Positions 57,703-64,000 of a DNA stretch of 64,000 nucleotides are shown in pieces. Numbering within the stretch: the first letter of the stretch is position 1; every line of letters starts with the position of its first letter. The DNA is taken from positions 85,575,644-85,639,643 of the forward strand of contig NC_035445.2 of NCBI RefSeq assembly GCF_002127325.2. Direction: 5' to 3'. This stretch comes from Helianthus annuus. Lineage: Eukaryota > Streptophyta > Magnoliopsida > Asterales > Asteraceae. Below the pieces are notes generated by a model, which did not search any database, was not told the origin of the DNA, and saw only the letters and a list, made by a program, of their open reading frames with translations. Made by a program: the position numbers and the translations under genes.

Positions 57703-59062
57703 TCATCCTCATCCTCAAGAGCAACATCCTGATCACCCTCAACAACATCACTACAATCATCATCCTCATCATTTAAATCATCACCCTCATCATTGTCACT
57801 ACAATCATCATCATCATTTAAATCATCACCCTCATCCCCGTCATCATTATCCTCATCCTCATCCTCAAGAGCAACATCCTGATCACCCTCAACATCATCA
57901 CTACAACCTTCATCCGCATCATTTAAATCATCACCCTCATCCTCATCATTAAAATCATTATCCTTGTTATCAAAATCATCGCCCCCATCCTCAAGAGCAA
58001 CATCCTGATCACCCTCATCATCATCACTACAATCATCATCCTCATCATTTAAATCATCACCCTCATCCTCATCATTTAAATCATCATCCTCATCATCAAA
58101 ATCATCCTCAGCAACACCATGCTCAAAATCATCACTCTCATCCTCCTCAAGACCCTCATCATCATCCTCATCATTAAAATCGTTATCCTCATCCTCAAGA
58201 ACATCATGCTCAAAATCGTCACCCTCACCACCATGAATAACATCATCCTCAAAACCAATAAAATCATCTTCTTCTTCGGTATCCACGATGTTTTCTTCAT
58301 GCCAAAGAGGACAAGTGCATGTTACCTTCTTATAGTTCCATTCCGCTCCACACGTGTAGCAAAATTCATATCCACATCTGCACAATAAACCTAAAGTTGT
58401 GAGAATATGCTGCTATTGATGATTATGCAACATCAAATTCAAGATCTACCAAGTAATAGTATTCGGCTAGAGGTGATCATAGTTTCAACTCGTTAGCCTT
58501 TAAATTATTTATCAAAAAAGTAACAATTCTCATTTAAAAACCAATAATTTTACTTTTTGAAAAATAAAAAATAAAATACTTTAAATTTGTTTCCGAACAG
58601 CATAAGATACACAAATTTATATTTACTTTGCATGTAAAATTAAGAGTAAATTATACAGTTTGCTGGTAAGACCATATTTGCCCTTTTGGGCCAACTTTCT
58701 AGATGCAACACATATGGTCCTCATAGTTCACTCAACAGTAACACGTTAACATACTAATTGACATTAAAAATCTGTAAAGTTCATGTACATTGTGAAATAA
58801 TCTTATTATATTAATACATAAATAAATAAACTACCCATTCTGCTACCTGACACTGACATTCTAATGCAAATTAAGCATGTCTATGAAAAACAAAGGCATG
58901 AAGGCATGGCATGATAACAGAGCCCATACACTTAATGAGATTTTAAAAGGTGAAAATGGTTAAATCAATAGTACTATGTAATTTCTCGTCGCTCTTAGCA
59001 TCCATTTTAACAACTTAGTCAATATTATTTCACGAAGACATAAAGAGTACCAATAAGACAAG

Positions 59063-59252
59063 CAGTGGCGAAGCTAGAGATTTCCCCGGGGGGGGGGGGG
59101 GGGTCGAAAACTTATATACCTAAAAAAGTTATAAAACCGGGGGTTCGAAAACGTATATACCTAAAAAATTCTATAAGAAAACTACATATCGGACACTACT
59201 GAGCGAAAAGTTCGGGGTCCCCCCCCCCCTCCCCTACAAAGCTGCGCCCCTG
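59063..59252. mobile_element. hAT-type MITE in intron 2 of RBR copy 2
   Basis: Ends CAGTGGCGAAGCTAG / CAAAGCTGCGCCCCTG, 8-bp direct repeat AAGACAAG (59055-59062, 59253-59260), with a run of 16 G at 59088-59103. The matching place in copy 1 (near 47328) is empty. Confidence 0.85.
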
Positions 59253-61505
59253 AAGACAAGATAAGAACTCAAGTAGAATATGCAAATCTGGTGAAAGTAA
59301 TGTACCTGCATGTCACATGATAGCAACCAGCTGCTAATTCTATCATATGTTTGCATTTTATGCACTGCCGCCACATATTCCTTGCTGCCAGAACTTTAAG
59401 CTTTGATTCTTCCACAAGTGATGTTGGGTTTCTTCTTTTGAACTCTGCACATGTCATATTTTCGTGCCATGGAACCCTACAATAAACGCAGAAATTACCA
59501 TGACAATTGTAACATGCTCTAGCTCCAAATCCATAAACCAATACAGGATGCCTTAGAGCTTCCTTTGTTGACATTAATGTAGAGCATCTAGGATTAGGAC
59601 AATAAACTTTTTCCGTCACCGGAATTGAATCTTCTTTCAGTCGTTGTCTCATCATCTGAGTAAACTTCGGGGTCAAGAACTTGTCACAACTTTCTATTCT
59701 CAACTCATTCCCACAACCTTCATGAGGGCATTTTGGTATCACACCCGAATGCAATTTCACCTCTACGTGCTGCTTCACACAAGAATAGCAATATCGGTGT
59801 GTGCAACCTTCAATTGAAAAGAATTGGTCTACAGATTTATCATCTAAGCATATTACACAATTTTCAAGCTTTTCTTGACTTGATACCACCTTGCTTTTCT
59901 GGGAACTTATTGCTTCTCTTGCAAGCTTAAACGCAAATTTGACATCTTTACGAGCAACAAGGGAGTGCTCACAGTATGTGAAACTTTTCCGAAGGAGATT
60001 CAATTGATCCATAAAGTTTATAATTTTTTGTTGCTTTGGCCGCCACCGCCCACTAACCTGAAATTACCAACACGCTGTCAGGACAATCTAAGCGGCAGAT
60101 AATGGCTTCATATGATTATATCAAGCCATAAAAGATGCATGAACTCTTAAATATAAAACTCGCAAAATTGGATAAAAGAAGCCGTCCACAAAACAAGTCG
60201 TCTCATAATTCATATAGTAAGCTGTCCAAAAGTAATCCAACTATATAAGAAAATAAAAACATGTCAAAATACATCAGATAGTTATACTTGAAACACAAAA
60301 AGCATATAAAGGAATTTATGTATCAATAAACTTGATCACCAAAGCATACAAATAGTTACACTTGACATAAAAAAAAAGCATGCAATATATAAACCATAAA
60401 AAAAAAAAAATTCTATTGCCTATTTCTAGCGGTTTGGATCCAGTCTGGTTTTTCCTACAAACTTAGAACCAAACCGTTCGTTACGGTTTCAAAATTTCCA
60501 AACCGACCGTGAAAGAAAACCAACGGACACCGGCCCCTAAATTTTTATCATAGACAGTCAACTTGCCACAACAGATAGTTGATAAAGAGATACATATTAA
60601 TTAATGCATTGTACATTTGTATGATGATCATCTAAATAATATAAGGGAAAACCAATTAACTCACAAGTTGATACAGCGGATAATAATCACAATAGAACAC
60701 AATTCTGTTGAGTTCCAAAGCAGTTGCAGCCTTCAAAGCCTCAATCAACGCGTGCCCCTCCACACTCCGGCCGCCTGCTCACCCGATCACCTTTAATCAA
60801 ATCCAGAGGCTTCTTCATCTCAAATATCATCTCATCTCTCGAATTGCATATGGCCACACCAGTTCCCGCCATTTTCACTACTTTATTTGAAGAAACTCTC
60901 TCATCACTCAACAAACCCTTAAAATAAACCTTAAATACCTCTGCATTATCATCGCTCTTTGAAGAGGAAGAACCCACGCTGTACGGACGCTCCGTTTCAG
61001 TTTCAATCATCATTTGGTCTTTAATTTCCCGCTGTTAGGAAACTGGAGAATGACTTTTATAATCAAAAGATGAGTAACTTCCACAAGTGATTGAGCCTTG
61101 TGCTTTTTATTTTGTAACAAGTTTGTGGTATAAAACCAACTATAATATACCTTTGGCTTTTTTAAATAAGAGGCCATTTATGTAGTTTACATCTTACAAT
61201 ATCTACGGAAGATTAATGTACAACACAAAATATTATGAAACCAACCCACACTCCCCACTACCACTGGGTTGGTTGTCTTAGGGGTGTTTAAGACCGGATT
61301 ATTCGGTTTTTGAATATCCGAAAATTTCATATAGAGAATATTAATATCTGAATTCATATTCGAAGTTTTAGATACGGATTCAGATATTTAAACGGATATC
61401 CAAAGTTATAAAAAAATTCAAAATATTTGTTTCATGCATAGGTTAAAACTCAACATGTATTTGACTATTCAAATTCCAACATTGAAAACAAAAAAAAAAC
61501 ATTAA

Positions 61506-62444
61506 GAGTTAATTACTGTTTTCGTCCCTGTGGTTTGTCAAAAATCACTATTTCAGTCTATTAGTTTAAAAATTGCGATTTCAGTCCCTGTTGTTTTACT
61601 TTCGTAACTATTTCAGTCCACCTCCGTTAACCCAACCCCTTTATTCGGTTAAGTACACGTGAATTGACCATAATGCCCTCATTAATAAAAAACAAAAAGA
61701 TATCTAAATGAGTAATTATTGTTTTCGTCCCTGTGGTTTGTCAAAAATCACTATTTCAGTCCCTATGGTTTCACTTTCGTAACCATTTCAGTCCAGTCTC
61801 CTAACATCGTCTATTTTACCGTTAAGTTTTTAATGAAATACCTAAATTCCCCTTGTACTTATATGATTTTATTGTTGTATGACATATGGACTTAAATTGG
61901 ATTGTAGGGTTCGACCCACCATGGCTTCAGTAGAAGTAGAAGTCTGGCACTATTTTTACATATATGGTTCCAAAATTTTAATTTTGGATTTTAGAATTAG
62001 AAAATGTCCATGTAAGCATTATTTTTCAAAGTTATTATGTTAATTGATGCTGCTAGAAAGATATTAATTGGGGTGGGGTAATGGGTCGCCGGACATTAAG
62101 AGGGTGGGTTTTGATGCCGGAGACTGGACTGAAATAGTTACGAAAGTGAAACCACAGGGACTAAAATCACAATTTTTAAACTAATGGACTGAAATAGTGA
62201 TTTTTGACAAACCACAGGGACGAAAACAGTAATTAACTCATTTAGATATCTTTTTGTTTTTTTATTAATATGGGCATTATGGTCAATTCACATGTACTTA
62301 ACAGAATAAATGGATGGGGTTAACGGAGGTGGATTGAAATGGTTACAAAAGTGAAACTACAGAGACTAAAATCGCAATTTTTAAACTAATGGACTGAAAT
62401 AGTGATTTTTGACAAACCACAGGGACGAAAACAGTAATTAAATC
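61506..62444. mobile_element. Large palindromic Mutator-type MITE, four related arms
   Basis: Outer ends GAGTTAATTACTG / CAGTAATTAAATC with 9-bp direct repeat AAACATTAA (61497-61505, 62445-62453). An inner unit of the same family (61710-62239, GAGTAATTATTG ... CAGTAATTAACTC) lies at its centre. All arms share GTCCCTGTGGTTTGTC and ACTATTTCAGTCC. Confidence 0.82.
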
Positions 62445-62626
62445 AAACATTAATAAATCCACATTCAAATTCATTTTTTACTATTTTTTTTTCTATATTT
62501 AAACTAAACATATTAATCAGATAATGATTCAGACTGAAGTGAATTAACCGAATCGATGATTAATTCTAAAATTAACATGAAATCAGAATGAAAATGAACG
62601 AACAAGTGTTCAATTTCAGTAAATTA

Positions 62627-62956
62627 GGGTGCACGGGGCACATGCGGTGACTTCAGTTGTCGTGCGGGTACACCGCCACCATCCAAACTTTACCGCGCGG
62701 GGAGTGGGAAGCTTGGTGTGTGCTCACCGATTGAGAGAGAGGAGAGAGGGGGTGATTGGTTGTTAATGTGGGTCCACCATTTTTCCACCAATCATATTTT
62801 TTTCTTCTTTTTTTATAAAAAAATAATTGTGTGAGTGGAGTGATGTCAACGTTTGAGTGCAAAATAGGGACTTAAGAGAAGAGTTGACGTGGCGCGTGCT
62901 GATTGGGTGTGTATAAGAAAGGTCACTCCCCCCTTAGAGGAGTGCCCCCCACACCC
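62627..62956. mobile_element. Tourist-like (PIF/Harbinger) MITE
   Basis: 330 bp, ends GGGTGCACGGGGCAC / GTGCCCCCCACACCC, flanked by TTA (62624-62626, 62957-62959), the 3-bp target preferred by PIF/Harbinger elements. Confidence 0.65.
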
Positions 62957-62959
62957 TTA

Positions 62960-63363
62960 AAACGAACCGAAGCCGAACTGATTGATTTGAATGTGAAGTT
63001 ACGTGGATGATTGATTGAATTTCAAGAGTGTCCAATGGATTGAACTGCTCCGATACCAAGGATAGCTCGATTTTTTAAGAGAGAAGAGAGAGAGAGAGAG
63101 AGAGTTATCCCCAAATAAGCGTAACCTAATTGGTTAGCTCTAACTGCCATATAACAACTATTCAAACAAATTACAATATGACACAACTCACCCTTCGACT
63201 ATTACAATTGTACAATTAACCTCCCTAACTTCCCAACTAACTCCTAAGACTGTGTAGTCATAAAGCCCCTTTAGGGGGGGGGGGGGGGCGTTATGCGACA
63301 AGTGACGAAACGCATAAGAGAAGGGCTTTATGGGGCTCTATATCACAAGAGGGTGTAGTGGGG

Positions 63364-63439
<76 letters not shown>

Positions 63440-63695
63440 ATATATGTGTGTGTGAGTTGGTAATGGTTGGATTTTTTAAATACTCCCCCTCACGCCGCTA
63501 TCCATCTCTCGAGAAGACAAAGTATTCAACCCATAGCGCCGGCAGTATTGGTGTTACCGGGCACTATGGGGCGCCATCGATGTTGCCGGCGTGATATAAA
63601 GCCTCACTACGGGTGGCCTAACAACCTTTTGAATCATATCATAGACTCGAATCTAAAAATTACAAATACTCGGCAAATTCTCGTTCCTAGTTAGA
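62960..63695. other. Non-coding with simple repeats
   Basis: Contains (GA)n at 63079-63104, a run of 15 G at 63274-63288 and (TA)n at 63364-63431. An inverted pair TAAAGCCCCTTT / GAAGGGCTTTATG near 63260-63333 may be a MITE end, but no target repeat was found. Confidence 0.5.
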
Positions 63696-64000
63696 ACTCT
63701 TGTATTCATGCGTATTTTATGGTGAAATACATGGTGTTAGATGGTAGGATAAGCGAATTAAGGGAAGATATATTTTAGTCTAACTTTATTTTCTATATTT
63801 TTGTTTAAATAATGTCAATTTGTATAGGTTGTTCATGTAAATGACCAAGTTAAGCATTGCACCCGACAATGGCAAAGTCGCATTATAGTTCCACACAATG
63901 TCATTTTTAAGATTAATACTTTTATTTCAAACTATATATATATTTTTTAAAATGGCATTGTTTAGATACATGTATCATCTACATCCAATCAAAATGACAG
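63696..64000 (-). other. 3' flank of a third RBR copy (coding part outside the window)
   Basis: Colinear with the 3' flank of copy 1 (45355-45680): TTTATGGTGAAA..., GTTTAAATAATGTCAATTT, TTCATGTAAATGACCA, AGTTCCACACAAT, CATCCAATCAAAATGACAG. In copy 1 the stop codon follows within about 30 bp of the matching end, so coding sequence should begin just past the window. Confidence 0.75.

Larger units (their letters stand above)
51248..61013 (-). pseudogene. RBR-type E3 ligase copy 2, disrupted
   Basis: Tandem paralogue of copy 1. Exon 1 remnant 61013-60665, exon 2 60057-59306, exon 3 from 58377 to 57703 and, after the copia insertion, 51424 to the TAG at 51248-51250. Exon 2 is intact (RING1 'CVICLDD', IBR, RING2 'CIKCKHMIELAAGCYH') and 9 bp longer than in copy 1. 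Lesions: about 245 bp including the N-terminal codons are missing near 61020; a 4-bp length difference at about 60764-60776 shifts exon 1 after 'GDRVS'; a 6.3-kb copia element sits in the acidic tail exon. The tail is a different repeat from copy 1 ('GDDLNDEDDDCSDD'). It is unlikely to make a complete ligase; a product starting in exon 2 cannot be excluded. Confidence 0.88.

Noticed and set aside
57554..57952. Plus-strand ORF joining the copia LTR to a His/Pro-rich stretch
   Set aside because: Chance read-through from LTR into the antisense of the acidic repeat.

Overview
This is a repeat-dominated piece of a plant nuclear genome, almost certainly a eudicot and possibly a composite (Asteraceae); the family is an impression, not a demonstration. 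The evidence is chromovirus-type Ty3/gypsy elements primed from initiator-Met tRNA, a copia element, a LINE tail, hAT, Mutator-type and Harbinger-type MITEs, telo-box motifs (AAACCCTAA) in LTRs, and intron-containing genes of the plant 'RNase H-like + RBR E3 ligase' family. I see no prokaryotic features, CRISPR arrays, tRNA or rRNA genes.

Positions 1-30 kb are nested LTR retrotransposons. Element A (Ty3/gypsy, gag from 106, pol to 18027, both ends outside or lost) is interrupted by a 2.4-kb solo LTR (C, 1032-3454), by a fragment of a family-B LTR (4163-14828), and inside that fragment by a complete but non-coding 9.2-kb LTR element (LARD, 4362-13573). A 385-bp piece of A's protease is present on both sides of the nested block. 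At 18028 A is cut by element D (18028-26341), a nearly complete Ty3/gypsy element with two stop codons and a lost reverse-transcriptase aspartate. D's second LTR runs straight into a second copy of the primer-binding leader, so it is a remnant of an LTR-internal-LTR-internal arrangement. 26.4-28.9 kb is non-coding and carries clusters of CGATCG palindromes. A 5'-truncated LINE lies at about 29.2 kb.

Positions 30-45 kb hold element B (30075-36405, minus strand, internally deleted, TSD GATAG); a TIR element F (37218-42326) with an 'AAAACGCAATG' minisatellite, itself split by solo LTR E (37522-40898) that contains a 435-bp ATGT microsatellite; a Mutator-type foldback MITE; and a hAT deletion derivative that keeps the start of a transposase exon.

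Positions 45-64 kb hold a tandem array of RBR-type ubiquitin ligase genes on the minus strand. Copy 1 (45707-49779) reads through three exons as a 770-residue protein with an expanded acidic repeat tail. Copy 2 (51248-61013) is a pseudogene: N-terminal deletion, 4-bp frameshift in exon 1, and a copia element inserted in the acidic tail exon. The 3' flank of a third copy starts at about 63.7 kb and runs off the window. MITEs sit in introns of both copies, and the paralogue keeps the empty site in each case.

I did not find a clearly new biological system. The most unusual signals are: (i) GC-rich palindromic cassettes at comparable places in several otherwise different retroelement families; (ii) a hairpin plus telo-box shared by three LTR families although the stem sequences differ; (iii) independently expanded acidic repeats in the RBR paralogues.
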